This document shows, one piece after another, positions 27,200 to 34,883 of a stretch of DNA of 64,000 bases. Positions within the stretch are counted from its first letter, which is position 1; the number at the start of each line of letters is the position of its first letter. The notes beneath the pieces are model-generated. The model was given only the letters and a program-made list of their open reading frames with translations, did not search any database and was not told the origin of the DNA. Position numbers and translations under genes: made by a program. This DNA comes from an uncultured Alistipes sp. (GTDB lineage: Bacteria > Bacteroidota > Bacteroidia > Bacteroidales > UBA932), in assembly GCA_902388455.1 (NCBI GenBank), contig CABMPD010000002.1, positions 1 to 64,000 of the forward strand. Reading direction: 5' to 3'.

Positions 27200-27745
27200 A
27201 TGACAGAGGACAAGGAAATACTGGACGCATTCCGCCAGGAGGGGAAGGAGGACTACGCCTTCAACCTCCTGGTGCGCCGGTATTCCCGCGACCTCTATTG
27301 GCAGATCCGCAGAATGGTGTTCGACCACGATGACGCTGACGATCTGCTGCAGAACACCCTCATCAAGGCATGGAAATACCTGCCGGATTTCCGCGAGGAC
27401 TGCAAGCTCTACACCTGGCTCTATAGAATAGCCGTCAACGAGACCATCAATTTTCTTAAGAGCAAGCGCCTGAAGACGATGTTCTCTCTTACCGGCAAGG
27501 AGCGTACCCTCGCTGAAAAATTCACTGCCGACCCCTATTTCACCGGTGACGAGATTACCCGTAGACTCTATGCCGGAATGGAGAAACTGCCACCGAAACA
27601 AAAAGTGGTATTCGCCATGAGATACTTCGACCAGATGAAATTCGAAGACATAGCCAAGACTCTCAAAGGGACTGTAGGTTCCATCAAGGCATCCTATCAT
27701 CACGCATTCATAAAGATGAAGCGATATTTGAATGAAGAGGATTAA
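27200..27745 (+). CDS. ECF-type RNA polymerase sigma factor
   Basis: The 181-residue sigma-70-family factor has region 2 (DADDLLQNTLIKAWKYLPDF; CKLYTWLYRIAVNETINFLK) and region 4 (LPPKQKVVFAMRYFDQMKFE). It directs RNA polymerase to a small regulon, probably envelope-related. It starts immediately after the transketolase stop. The two genes that follow, a single-pass membrane protein and an exported Spy-like protein, suit an anti-sigma factor and a periplasmic sensor. This arrangement recurs in Bacteroidota, but which signal it senses is unknown. Confidence 0.9.
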   Translation: MTEDKEILDAFRQEGKEDYAFNLLVRRYSRDLYWQIRRMVFDHDDADDLLQNTLIKAWKYLPDFREDCKLYTWLYRIAVNETINFLKSKRLKTMFSLTGKERTLAEKFTADPYFTGDEITRRLYAGMEKLPPKQKVVFAMRYFDQMKFEDIAKTLKGTVGSIKASYHHAFIKMKRYLNEED

Positions 27746-27762
27746 TCCTATGGCTGTCCAAG

Positions 27763-28230
27763 ATGTCTAATAGACGTATGAGCGAAATGAAAGAAAATAT
27801 GACCAACAATCCCTTCACCGTTCCGGACGGCTATTTCGAGTCGCTGGAGGACAGGATACGCGAAAGGATTCACCGCCCGGCCGGTCCCTTTGCCTCTTTC
27901 GTCATAAAAGCCAAGCCGGCATTCATGATGGCGCTCATGTTCGGAGCCATAGCCGGTTTGGGCTGGATAGCCTCGAAAATCACTCCCCTCCTCTATGACA
28001 GTCCGCTGGAATCGGATGACCCTATCATGGCCATGATAGAAGAAGGATATCTGGAAAGCAGTTTTATATATGCCTACTATGACGAGATAGATGTAGACTC
28101 CGCATTCACCTATTCACTTGAGAACACAGTCGACATCGAAGGCGAAATCATGGAAGATCTGGAAGCCACTCTCACGGAAGAGGATATATGGGAATACCTC
28201 GATGACGGAGAAGACATAGAACTGAACTAA
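27763..28230 (+). CDS. Single-pass membrane protein, possible anti-sigma factor
   Basis: The 155-residue product has a cytoplasmic N-terminus containing NPFTVPDGYFESLEDRI, one membrane helix at about residues 47-70, and a strongly acidic C-terminal part (DLEATLTEEDIWEYLDDGED). The NPFTVPxGYFE motif is typical of proteins encoded behind ECF sigma factors in Bacteroidales. It lacks a zinc-type anti-sigma signature, so the anti-sigma role is by position only. In-frame ATGs at 27778, 27787 and 27799 make the start uncertain; homologues often begin near the NPFTVP motif. Confidence 0.65.
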   Translation: MSNRRMSEMKENMTNNPFTVPDGYFESLEDRIRERIHRPAGPFASFVIKAKPAFMMALMFGAIAGLGWIASKITPLLYDSPLESDDPIMAMIEEGYLESSFIYAYYDEIDVDSAFTYSLENTVDIEGEIMEDLEATLTEEDIWEYLDDGEDIELN

Positions 28231-28259
28231 AACCTTAACCATAAGAACCCTAGAGAGAC

Positions 28260-28781
28260 ATGAGATTTATCAAGACATTTTTCCTTACACTGGCAGGAAC
28301 ACTTCTGATATCCCTGCCGACCGTGGCACAACCATCACCTGCAGCACCTTCCGAATCCTGCTGCCCGGCTGACCGGTCCAAATCCGACCCCGACAACAAA
28401 GAAAAGCTGGAGAGTGCGCGTATCGCATTCTTCACCACGAAAATGGAGCTCACCCCCGAGGAAGCCGGCAAATTCTGGCCCGTCTACAACGAATACCGCA
28501 AAGCTATCGGTGATGCCCGCAAGGCCAGTCGTGACAGATTCCACCAGATCCGCAGAATGACCGAGGAAGGCAGCGCCTCTGAGGTAGCTGTCAAGAAGCT
28601 CCTGATGGAATACATAGACGGCTGCAGAGAGGATGACGATCTGGAAAGACTCTATCTGGATGAGTTCTTGAAGATTCTTCCGGCAGAAAAAGTAGCAATG
28701 ATGTACGTTGCCGAAGAGGAATTCCGCGTCAAGATGATAAAGATGTGGAAAAAGCCCGGCATGGACAATAAGAAACCATGA
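28260..28781 (+). CDS. Exported Spy/CpxP-like protein of the ECF sigma module
   Basis: The 173-residue protein has a signal peptide (cleavage near TVAQP). The mature part is helical and highly charged, with [19 protein letters not shown], the hallmark of Bacteroidota Spy-like or heavy-metal-resistance-like periplasmic proteins. It may act as a chaperone or stress sensor in the periplasm. A mature N-terminal Cys-Cys pair (SESCCPAD) is present. It lies 29 bases after the putative anti-sigma gene, and its last four bases overlap the start of lolD. Confidence 0.7.
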   Translation: MRFIKTFFLTLAGTLLISLPTVAQPSPAAPSESCCPADRSKSDPDNKEKLESARIAFFTTKMELTPEEAGKFWPVYNEYRKAIGDARKASRDRFHQIRRMTEEGSASEVAVKKLLMEYIDGCREDDDLERLYLDEFLKILPAEKVAMMYVAEEEFRVKMIKMWKKPGMDNKKP

Positions 28782-29431
28782 TAGAAGCAACATCGATCAC
28801 CAAGAGCTTCGGTCCTGTAAAAGTCCTCAAGGGCATAGACTTCCAGGCCACAGATCGGGAAGTCATATCAATTGTCGGAGCCAGCGGCGCCGGCAAATCA
28901 ACCCTACTGCAGATACTAGGCTCACTATCACGTCCTGACACCGGAAAGGTGCTGATTGACGGCACTGATATATTCTCGCTATCTTCCAATGCTTTGGCTG
29001 ATTTCCGCAACCGGAGGATAGGATTCGTCTTTCAGTTTCACCACCTGCTGCCCGAATTCACGGCACTCGAGAACGTCATGATTCCGGCACTGATAGCCCG
29101 TAAAGGCGCATCCGACGCCAGACGGCAGGCATCGGAGCTGCTTTCTTCCCTGGGACTGAGCCACAGACTGGAGCACAAGCCCGCCGAACTCTCCGGCGGG
29201 GAGCAGCAGCGGGTAGCCATTGCCAGAGCCGTTATCAACCGCCCCAGCGTCATTCTGGCCGACGAGCCCTCGGGCAACCTGGACAGCAATACCAAGAAAG
29301 ACATCCACCAGCTTTTCTTCGACCTCCGCGACCGCTTCGGACAGACCGTCATCATCGTCACCCATGACCGGGACCTGGCGGCCATGTCGGACCGGATGCT
29401 CGAGATGCGGGACGGACTTTTTTGCAATTAG
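28778..29431 (+). CDS. lolD: ABC transporter ATP-binding protein, LolD-like
   Basis: Cytoplasmic ATPase that should power release of lipoproteins from the inner membrane together with LolC/E. The 217-residue product has Walker [10 protein letters not shown], signature LSGGEQQR, Walker [13 protein letters not shown] and the switch histidine in VTHDRD. The sequence is close to the LolD/MacB/FtsE group; the LolD assignment rests on general similarity, and no permease gene lies beside it. Its ATG overlaps the stop of the Spy-like gene, tying it to the ECF sigma operon, which supports an envelope role. Confidence 0.8.
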   Translation: MIEATSITKSFGPVKVLKGIDFQATDREVISIVGASGAGKSTLLQILGSLSRPDTGKVLIDGTDIFSLSSNALADFRNRRIGFVFQFHHLLPEFTALENVMIPALIARKGASDARRQASELLSSLGLSHRLEHKPAELSGGEQQRVAIARAVINRPSVILADEPSGNLDSNTKKDIHQLFFDLRDRFGQTVIIVTHDRDLAAMSDRMLEMRDGLFCN

Positions 29432-29443
29432 GCAGCTGTATTC

Positions 29444-29474
29444 TTGCATTTGTCTTACAGATTCTCTAAATTTG
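29444..29474 (+). promoter_or_regulatory. Promoter of the EF-G paralogue gene
   Basis: TTG (29444-29446), a 20-base spacer and TAAATTTG (29467-29474). The ATG lies 49 bases further on, leaving a leader rich in A and T. Confidence 0.55.
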
Positions 29475-29523
29475 TAGGATATTGACAAAATTTACTAACT
29501 ACTAATATTAATCTTTTGATAAA

Positions 29524-31677
29524 ATGAAAACCTACCAGACCGGAAACATCAGAAATGTCGTGCTTCTGGGAAGCTCTAAATCTGGAAAGACCACCTTGTC
29601 GGAAGCCATGATGTTCGAAGGCAAAGTGATTGACCGCAGAGGAACCGTAGAAGCGAAGAACACCATCAGTGACAACACCGAAATCGAGCAGATCAACCAG
29701 CGCTCCATCTATTCGACTCCCCTGTACACGGAGTTCATGGACAACAAGCTGAATATCATGGATACTCCAGGTGCCGACGACTTCATCGGCGGAGTGATCT
29801 CCTCGTTCAAGGTATGCGACTCCGGTATACTCGTAGTCAATGCCCAGCAGGGTGTGGAAGTAGGTACTGAGATCTTCGGAAGATACGCTGAAAACTATAA
29901 GAAGCCCGTCGTGGTGGCCGTCAACCAGCTCGACGCTGAGAAAGCCAACTGGGAAAGCACCATCGACTCCCTGAAAGAGGCCTTCGGCAACAAGATTGTC
30001 CTCGTACAGTTCCCCGTGGCCGTAGGAGCCGGATTCAACGGTTTCATCGACGTGCTCACCATGAAGATGTACACCTTCAAGGACGACAACGGCACCCGTG
30101 AGGAGCATGACATTCCCGCAGACCTCAAGGGTCAGGCCGACGAAGTGCTCGCAGCCCTCACTGAGATGGCCGCAGAGAGTGACGAGGCCCTCATGGAGAA
30201 ATACTTCGACGCCGGCGAGCTCACCCGCGAGGAGATTGAGAAAGGACTCAACCTCGGTTTCCTCCAGGGCTCCATCATGCCTACCTTCTGTATATCCGCC
30301 AGGAAGGACATCGGTGTCAAGAAACTCATGGAGTTCATGATCAACGTAGCTCCCTCACCCGCAAACGACAGCGAGCCCACCAAGGACGGAGGCAGCATAC
30401 CCTGCAGCGCCGACGGTCCCACATCGATTTTCATCTTCAAGAACGCTCTGGAGCAGCACCTCGGCGACGTGGCCTACTTCAAGGTTATGTCAGGCAAGCT
30501 GACTGAGGGCATGGACCTCGTCAACGCGGAGAACGGCAACAAGGAGCGCATATCCCAGATCTTCGCCGTAGCCGGCAAGAAGAGGGAGAAGGTCAGCGAG
30601 ATGGTGGCCGGCGATATAGGCTGCACCGTGAAGCTGAAGACCGTGAAGTCCAACCAGACACTCTGCACTCCCGGACAGGAGATCGTCTTCGAGCCCATCG
30701 TCTATCCTCAGGCCAAGTACCGTACGGCCATCAAGGCAGTGGACGAGAAGGACGAGGAGAAGCTCGGCGAGATCCTCAACAAGGCCGCAGCCGAAGATCC
30801 CACCTACATCGTACAGTACGCCAAGGAGCTCAAGCAGACCATCCTCAGCGGACAGGGCGAGCAGCACATCAACATCCTCAAGTGGCAGATCAACAACATC
30901 AACAAGATGGAGATCGAGTTCATGGCACCCCGCATCTCCTACCGCGAGACCATCACCAAGGTCGCCGCAGCCAACTACCGCCACAAGAAACAGTCCGGCG
31001 GTGCCGGTCAGTTCGGTGAGGTTCACCTCCTTCTGGAGCCCTACGTGGATGGCGCTCCCCAGAACAACCGCTTCAAGGTAGACGGCAAGGAAATGGTGCT
31101 CAACATCAAGTCCAAGGAAGAATACACCATGGACTGGGGCGGTAAGCTCGAGTTCTACAACTGTATCGTCGGCGGCGCCATCGACGCCCGCTTCATGCCC
31201 GCCATCCTCAAGGGTATCATGGAGAAGATGGAGGAAGGTCCTCTGACAGGCTCCTACGCCCGCGATATCCGCGTCTACGTGTACGACGGTAAGATGCACC
31301 CGGTGGACTCCAACGAGATCTCCTTCAAGCTGGCAGCCCGCAACGCCTTCAAGGAGGCCTTCCGCAACGCCGGCCCTAAGATTATGGAGCCTATCTGCAA
31401 CATCGAGATCATGGTGCCCGGTGAGTACATGGGCGACGTGATGTCCGACCTCCAGGGCCGCAGGGCCATGATTGAGGGCATGAGCAGCGTCAAGGGCTTC
31501 GAGGTGCTCAAGGCCCGCGTGCCTCTGGCAGAGCTCTACAAGTACTCCACCACCCTCAGCTCGCTGACATCGGGACGCGCTTCCTTCACAATGGAGATGG
31601 CTGAGTACCAGCAGGTACCTGCCGACGTCCAGGAGAAGCTGCTGAAGGCTTATCAGGAAGAAGAGAAGGACGAGTAG
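29524..31677 (+). CDS. EF-G paralogue lacking the catalytic histidine (EF-G2 type)
   Basis: The 717-residue protein has the five-domain EF-G layout: P-loop GSSKSGKTT at 16-24, NQLD at 134-137, and domains III-V (KQSGGAGQFGEVHL; GEYMGDVMSDLQGRRAMIEG). The G3 motif, normally DTPGHVDF, is DTPGADDF (80-87), so the histidine that triggers GTP hydrolysis is alanine. The switch I RGITI motif is also missing. In Bacteroides thetaiotaomicron a paralogue of this kind supports translation without GTP hydrolysis during carbon starvation and gut colonisation, and this looks like its counterpart. The gene is monocistronic, with its own promoter and a strong terminator. It is clearly not the housekeeping fusA. 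Confidence 0.9.
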   Translation: MKTYQTGNIRNVVLLGSSKSGKTTLSEAMMFEGKVIDRRGTVEAKNTISDNTEIEQINQRSIYSTPLYTEFMDNKLNIMDTPGADDFIGGVISSFKVCDSGILVVNAQQGVEVGTEIFGRYAENYKKPVVVAVNQLDAEKANWESTIDSLKEAFGNKIVLVQFPVAVGAGFNGFIDVLTMKMYTFKDDNGTREEHDIPADLKGQADEVLAALTEMAAESDEALMEKYFDAGELTREEIEKGLNLGFLQGSIMPTFCISARKDIGVKKLMEFMINVAPSPANDSEPTKDGGSIPCSADGPTSIFIFKNALEQHLGDVAYFKVMSGKLTEGMDLVNAENGNKERISQIFAVAGKKREKVSEMVAGDIGCTVKLKTVKSNQTLCTPGQEIVFEPIVYPQAKYRTAIKAVDEKDEEKLGEILNKAAAEDPTYIVQYAKELKQTILSGQGEQHINILKWQINNINKMEIEFMAPRISYRETITKVAAANYRHKKQSGGAGQFGEVHLLLEPYVDGAPQNNRFKVDGKEMVLNIKSKEEYTMDWGGKLEFYNCIVGGAIDARFMPAILKGIMEKMEEGPLTGSYARDIRVYVYDGKMHPVDSNEISFKLAARNAFKEAFRNAGPKIMEPICNIEIMVPGEYMGDVMSDLQGRRAMIEGMSSVKGFEVLKARVPLAELYKYSTTLSSLTSGRASFTMEMAEYQQVPADVQEKLLKAYQEEEKDE

Positions 31678-31794
31678 GCGCCTTGCATTTCACCCATTCT
31701 GACGCACCTCTGAACGGGTAATTGGTAAACTGCGCGTGCGGTATCATAACCCGGTCATTCTAGCCACAGTTAACGCGGTGATTGAAAAAAGAAG

Positions 31795-31825
31795 CCGCAT
31801 CGGTTGGTCCGGTGCGGTTTTTTTT
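31795..31825 (+). terminator. Intrinsic terminator downstream of the EF-G paralogue
   Basis: CCGCATCGG (31795-31803) pairs with CCGGTGCGG (31809-31817, one wobble pair), followed by eight T. It is 118 bases after the EF-G2 stop; the intervening stretch shows nothing recognisable. Confidence 0.85.
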
Positions 31826-31839
31826 GGGGGGGCGGTGGT

Positions 31840-32019
31840 TTAGAAGAGGGCGTTCCAGGCTTTCTCCATCTGACGCCGGGAGGAAAAGCCGGCAAAAGTC
31901 CAGATACAGCTGTAAGGGACTCCGTACTCCACCATAAGCTCCCGCGCAAAAAGAAGTCGGGCCATAGTAATTTTCTCATTGCGCCTGCAGGTCCGGCGCT
32001 GTGACACATCTCTAATCAT
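31840..32019 (-). CDS. Small HTH-like protein, 59 residues, unknown function
   Basis: This short frame runs from an ATG at 32019 to a TAA at 31840. The product is basic at its N-terminus and continues MARLLFARELMVEYGVPYSC, then IWTFAGFSSRRQMEKAWNAL. That second part resembles the last helix-turn-helix of AraC-type regulators (GFSS...F). A consensus -7 element at 32054 and a perfect palindrome at the predicted start site support expression. It may be a small DNA-binding protein controlling its own promoter, or a remnant of an AraC regulator. Overlapping frames of similar size on both strands lack such support. Confidence 0.45.
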   Translation of the reverse strand: MIRDVSQRRTCRRNEKITMARLLFARELMVEYGVPYSCIWTFAGFSSRRQMEKAWNALF

Positions 32020-32037
32020 AACAATTCTATTTTTAAG

Positions 32038-32052
32038 GTTGTAAATTACAAC
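32038..32052. promoter_or_regulatory. 15-bp palindrome at the start site of the small HTH-like gene
   Basis: GTTGTAA (32038-32044) and TTACAAC (32046-32052) are perfect inverse copies around one A. It lies directly downstream of the minus-strand -7 element at 32054, where a repressor would block initiation. Confidence 0.45.
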
Positions 32053-32053
32053 T

Positions 32054-32061
32054 CAAAGTTA
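32054..32061 (-). promoter_or_regulatory. -7 element for the small HTH-like gene
   Basis: TAACTTTG on the minus strand, 34 bases before the ATG at 32019. Confidence 0.45.
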
Positions 32062-32145
32062 TAAAACACTGCAGTCTCTATTTCCATTTGTTAAAAAACA
32101 TAAAGGTTTTTACACGTTTTTTAACTGCGTGATGTCCGTTATTAT

Positions 32146-32209
32146 TACTTTTGGTTGTATTATATAACTTTCTATCTGTTTTTAAATTCCTATTTCGGGT
32201 ATACTTTTG
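32146..32209 (+). promoter_or_regulatory. Two candidate -7 elements before the XRE regulator gene
   Basis: TACTTTTG occurs at 32146-32153 and again at 32202-32209. The second lies five bases from the ATG at 32215 and would give a nearly leaderless mRNA; the first would give a leader of about 57 bases. Neither has a clear -33 element. Confidence 0.4.
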
Positions 32210-32214
32210 TTCAT

Positions 32215-32550
32215 ATGAACGACAAGGATATCAAAAATAGGATTGCCCGTTACCGCAGGGAACACAACCTCTCGCAAGCCGAGATTGCGGAACGCCTGTC
32301 GATATCCCAAACCGCATATTATAAAATTGAAAGAGGCAAGACTTCACTGATAAGCGGACACCTGCATAAAATCGCCGATGCATTCGACCTGTCCGAAGAA
32401 GCCCTGGTACTCGGCTACGAACCAGGTGAAAAAGAAAAATACGAAAGAATCATAGCCGAAAAAGACCGCAAAATAGCGGAACTTGAGGCCGCTTTGGCCG
32501 ACAAAAACAGAATAATCGAACTTCAGGACCGTCTTTTGCGAAAAATTTAG
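32215..32550 (+). CDS. XRE-family helix-turn-helix regulator with C-terminal coiled coil
   Basis: The 111-residue protein has an HTH_3 domain at about residues 5-65 (SQAEIAERLSISQTAYYKIE) and a charged C-terminal coiled coil (IIAEKDRKIAELEAALADKN) for dimerisation. The start at 32215 is preferred because an upstream frame from 32155 overlaps both promoter elements and encodes an unrelated hydrophobic stretch. It is followed after 12 bases by rnhB, so the two may be co-transcribed. Targets are unknown; the palindrome at 32038 in the shared upstream region is a candidate site. Confidence 0.8.
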   Translation: MNDKDIKNRIARYRREHNLSQAEIAERLSISQTAYYKIERGKTSLISGHLHKIADAFDLSEEALVLGYEPGEKEKYERIIAEKDRKIAELEAALADKNRIIELQDRLLRKI

Positions 32551-32562
32551 TTGCTTTGCAGC

Positions 32563-33156
32563 ATGTTGAACGCCTACGATATCGCCGGCGTCATAGAGGC
32601 CGGCACTGACGAGGCGGGACGGGGCTGCATAGCAGGGCCTGTCTACGCCGCAGCCGTCATACTGCCCGGCGACTTCGAGGATCCGGGCCTGAACGATTCC
32701 AAGCAGCTCTCGCGGAAGGCCCGCGAGAGACTCCGTGACTACATACAGGACAAGGCCCTGGCCTGGGCCGTAGCCTCCGCCTCTCCCGAGGAGATAGATG
32801 AGATCAATATCCTCCAGGCATCCATACTGTCCATGCACCGGGCCCTGGACGCCCTGAAAGTCCGCCCGCAGCATATCATAGTGGACGGCAACCGCTTCCG
32901 TCCCTACGGGGACATACCTTTCCGCTGTTATGTCAAGGGGGACGGCCGCTATGCATCCATCGCCGCCGCATCCATTTTAGCGAAGACTTACAGGGACGAC
33001 TGCATGAGGAAGGCCGCAGAGCAGTATCACCAGTACGGATGGGAGCGCAACTTCGGATACCCTACGGCGGAACACCGCAGCGCCGTTGCGCAATACGGCA
33101 TCACGCCCCTGCACCGCAGGAGCTTCCAGATACTGCCCGATCCGACATTGTTCTGA
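32563..33156 (+). CDS. rnhB: Ribonuclease HII
   Basis: Cleaves the RNA strand of RNA-DNA hybrids and removes single ribonucleotides from DNA. The 197-residue protein carries the catalytic DEAGRG motif near residue 17, the substrate-sensing segment NDSKQLSRKARE, and further acidic metal ligands in IIVDGN and SILAKTYRDD. Length is typical. I chose the ATG at 32563; a TTG at 32551 would add four residues directly after the XRE stop. It converges on the histidine kinase gene ending at 33166. Confidence 0.93.
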   Translation: MLNAYDIAGVIEAGTDEAGRGCIAGPVYAAAVILPGDFEDPGLNDSKQLSRKARERLRDYIQDKALAWAVASASPEEIDEINILQASILSMHRALDALKVRPQHIIVDGNRFRPYGDIPFRCYVKGDGRYASIAAASILAKTYRDDCMRKAAEQYHQYGWERNFGYPTAEHRSAVAQYGITPLHRRSFQILPDPTLF

Positions 33157-33165
33157 CTGTCCTTT

Positions 33166-34131
33166 CTATGATTCCTTGGCGAGGGTGAACTCGAAGCACA
33201 GACCGGATGGAGCGACGGGGACGGCCTTTATCGTGCCGCCGTGGAGACATACCGCGTTCCGGACTATGGAGAGGCCCAGACCCGTACCGCCTATCTTGCG
33301 GCTGCGGCCCTTGTCTATGCGGTAGAACCTCTCGAAGATACGGGGCAGGTGCATGCTGTCTATCCCCACTCCGTCGTCCTCGATGGATATCCTGTATTCC
33401 CTGTCATTTTCCTCCAGGAGCCTTACCGTTACCTTCGTGCCCTTGGAGTAGAAAATCGCGTTCTCCAGGAGATTGCGGAAGATGGAGTAGAGGAGGGAAT
33501 GATTGCCCTGAATCTCCTTTCCTTCTGGGAAATCGTTGATTATCTGCATTGTCCCCCTGCCCTCCGGGCCTATCTTGGCCATGGGGCTGTCCTTGCCGTC
33601 AAATTTGCCGGCGATGGGCTCCATGTCGGAGACAGCCTCAGCCACCACGTCGGAGAGGGAGATACGCTCCTTCTCGATCTTGTCCCCGGCCTCGTCCATA
33701 CGGGTGATGGTCGAGAGGTCGAGCAGGAGGCTGGAGAGCCGCTGGGACTGCTCGTAGCACTTGCGGAGGAAGATGTCCCGCTGCTGCGGACTCATGTTAG
33801 GGTTGTTGACGAGGGTTTCCAGGTAGCCGTTGATGCTGCTGACGGGGGTCTTGAGCTCGTGGTTGATGTTCTGGGTGAGCTGCTTCTTCTGACGGATATT
33901 GTCCTGGGACTCGCGGGCCACCATCTCGCGGGCAGCGGACAGCGTGTCGCGGTCGTTCATGTCGCGGCGGTAGGTGTTCACCAGGCGGTTGAGCAGACGG
34001 CCGCACTTGCTGTCGGGAAAAGGCGGAAAAGAGTCGTCGAGAGGATTGCCCTTCTCGGCCATGTAGACGAACTCCTCGAGTCTGGAGAGAAGTTCCTTCC
34101 TATGTATTATCTCCTTGAGCATAACCCCCAT
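33166..34131 (-). CDS. Soluble sensor histidine kinase, PhoR-like
   Basis: The 321-residue kinase has the phospho-acceptor histidine at residue 91 (NINHELKTPVSSI), a DHp dimerisation domain, and a HATPase domain with N box NLLENAIFYS, G1 DDGVGID and G2 GGTGLGLSI. There is no membrane segment or signal peptide, so it is cytoplasmic; the N-terminal 60 residues form a helical region lacking a recognised sensor domain. It lies five bases behind the PhoB-like regulator and at the end of the PiT operon. Phosphate sensing, perhaps through contact with the transporter's PhoU-like domain, is inferred from context. Confidence 0.88.
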   Translation of the reverse strand: MGVMLKEIIHRKELLSRLEEFVYMAEKGNPLDDSFPPFPDSKCGRLLNRLVNTYRRDMNDRDTLSAAREMVARESQDNIRQKKQLTQNINHELKTPVSSINGYLETLVNNPNMSPQQRDIFLRKCYEQSQRLSSLLLDLSTITRMDEAGDKIEKERISLSDVVAEAVSDMEPIAGKFDGKDSPMAKIGPEGRGTMQIINDFPEGKEIQGNHSLLYSIFRNLLENAIFYSKGTKVTVRLLEENDREYRISIEDDGVGIDSMHLPRIFERFYRIDKGRSRKIGGTGLGLSIVRNAVCLHGGTIKAVPVAPSGLCFEFTLAKES

Positions 34132-34136
34132 ACACT

Positions 34137-34862
34137 CTACACATCGAAGCCGTAGCCGTAGCCCTGGCGGGTGACGATATATTTGCCGTACTCGCCTATC
34201 TTCTTGCGCAGGCGGGTGATATTGACGTCGATGGTGCGGTCCAGGACCACCACCTCGTCGCTCCAGACATTGTGCAGGATCTCCTCTCGGGAGAGGACAC
34301 GGCCGGAGTTGCGCAGGAAAAGGGTCATTATCTCCATCTCCTTCTTGGTCAGCTGGACTTCCTGGTCATTAATATAACACTTATGCTTGAGCAGGTCGAG
34401 CCGCAGACCGTTGTAAGTGATGCTGTCTCCACTCATTTCCGTACGGGGCATGGAGACATCGGACTGAGGCGTTACCGGAGACTGCTGTGACTGGGGGGCA
34501 CAGCGGCGGAGTACACTCTTGACCCTTGCGACCACCTCCCTGACTGAGAACGGCTTGGAGATGTAGTCGTCGGCACCGAGGGTAAGGCCGGCTATCTTAT
34601 TGTCCTCAGTATCCTTGGCTGTGCAGAAGATAATGGGGATAGACGCCGTGGCCGGATCCTTCTTGAGCATCTGGGCCATCTTGAATCCGCTCATCCCGCC
34701 CATCATGATGTCCAGCAGGATGAGGGAAAAACTTTTAATGTCCTTGCCGAGAGCCTCCTCCGCGCTGTAGGCCACTTCTACCTCGTAGCCCTCGACCTCC
34801 AGATTGAACTGGAGAATCTCACAGATGGACTCCTCGTCATCGACTATAAGAATTCTTTGCAT
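34137..34862 (-). CDS. OmpR/PhoB-type response regulator
   Basis: The 241-residue protein has a receiver domain with acidic pair D8-D9 and phospho-acceptor D51 (LILLDIMMGG), conserved lysine in SKPFS, and a C-terminal winged helix (TKKEMEIMTLFLRNSGRVLS; VTRQGYGYGFDV). It sits between the phosphate transporter and the histidine kinase, so it is probably the PhoB-like regulator of phosphate genes. I chose the ATG at 34862; the TTG two codons upstream lies inside a -7-like element (34866-34873). Only three bases separate that element from the ATG. Confidence 0.9.
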   Translation of the reverse strand: MQRILIVDDEESICEILQFNLEVEGYEVEVAYSAEEALGKDIKSFSLILLDIMMGGMSGFKMAQMLKKDPATASIPIIFCTAKDTEDNKIAGLTLGADDYISKPFSVREVVARVKSVLRRCAPQSQQSPVTPQSDVSMPRTEMSGDSITYNGLRLDLLKHKCYINDQEVQLTKKEMEIMTLFLRNSGRVLSREEILHNVWSDEVVVLDRTIDVNITRLRKKIGEYGKYIVTRQGYGYGFDV

Positions 34863-34865
34863 ACG

Positions 34866-34873
34866 CAAATATA
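34866..34873 (-). promoter_or_regulatory. -7-like element abutting the response regulator start
   Basis: TATATTTG on the minus strand ends three bases before the ATG at 34862. If used, the transcript would begin at or very near the start codon, separate from the transporter mRNA. No -33 element was seen. Confidence 0.35.
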
Positions 34874-34883
34874 GTATTAATTT

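Noticed and set aside
26486-27703. A 405-codon minus-strand frame across transketolase and the sigma gene
   Set aside because: It spans two clear genes on the other strand and has low-complexity composition.
31770-32009. A 79-codon minus-strand frame overlapping the small HTH-like gene
   Set aside because: It runs through the terminator and a G/C-run and encodes a Pro/Lys-rich tail; the 59-codon frame is better supported.
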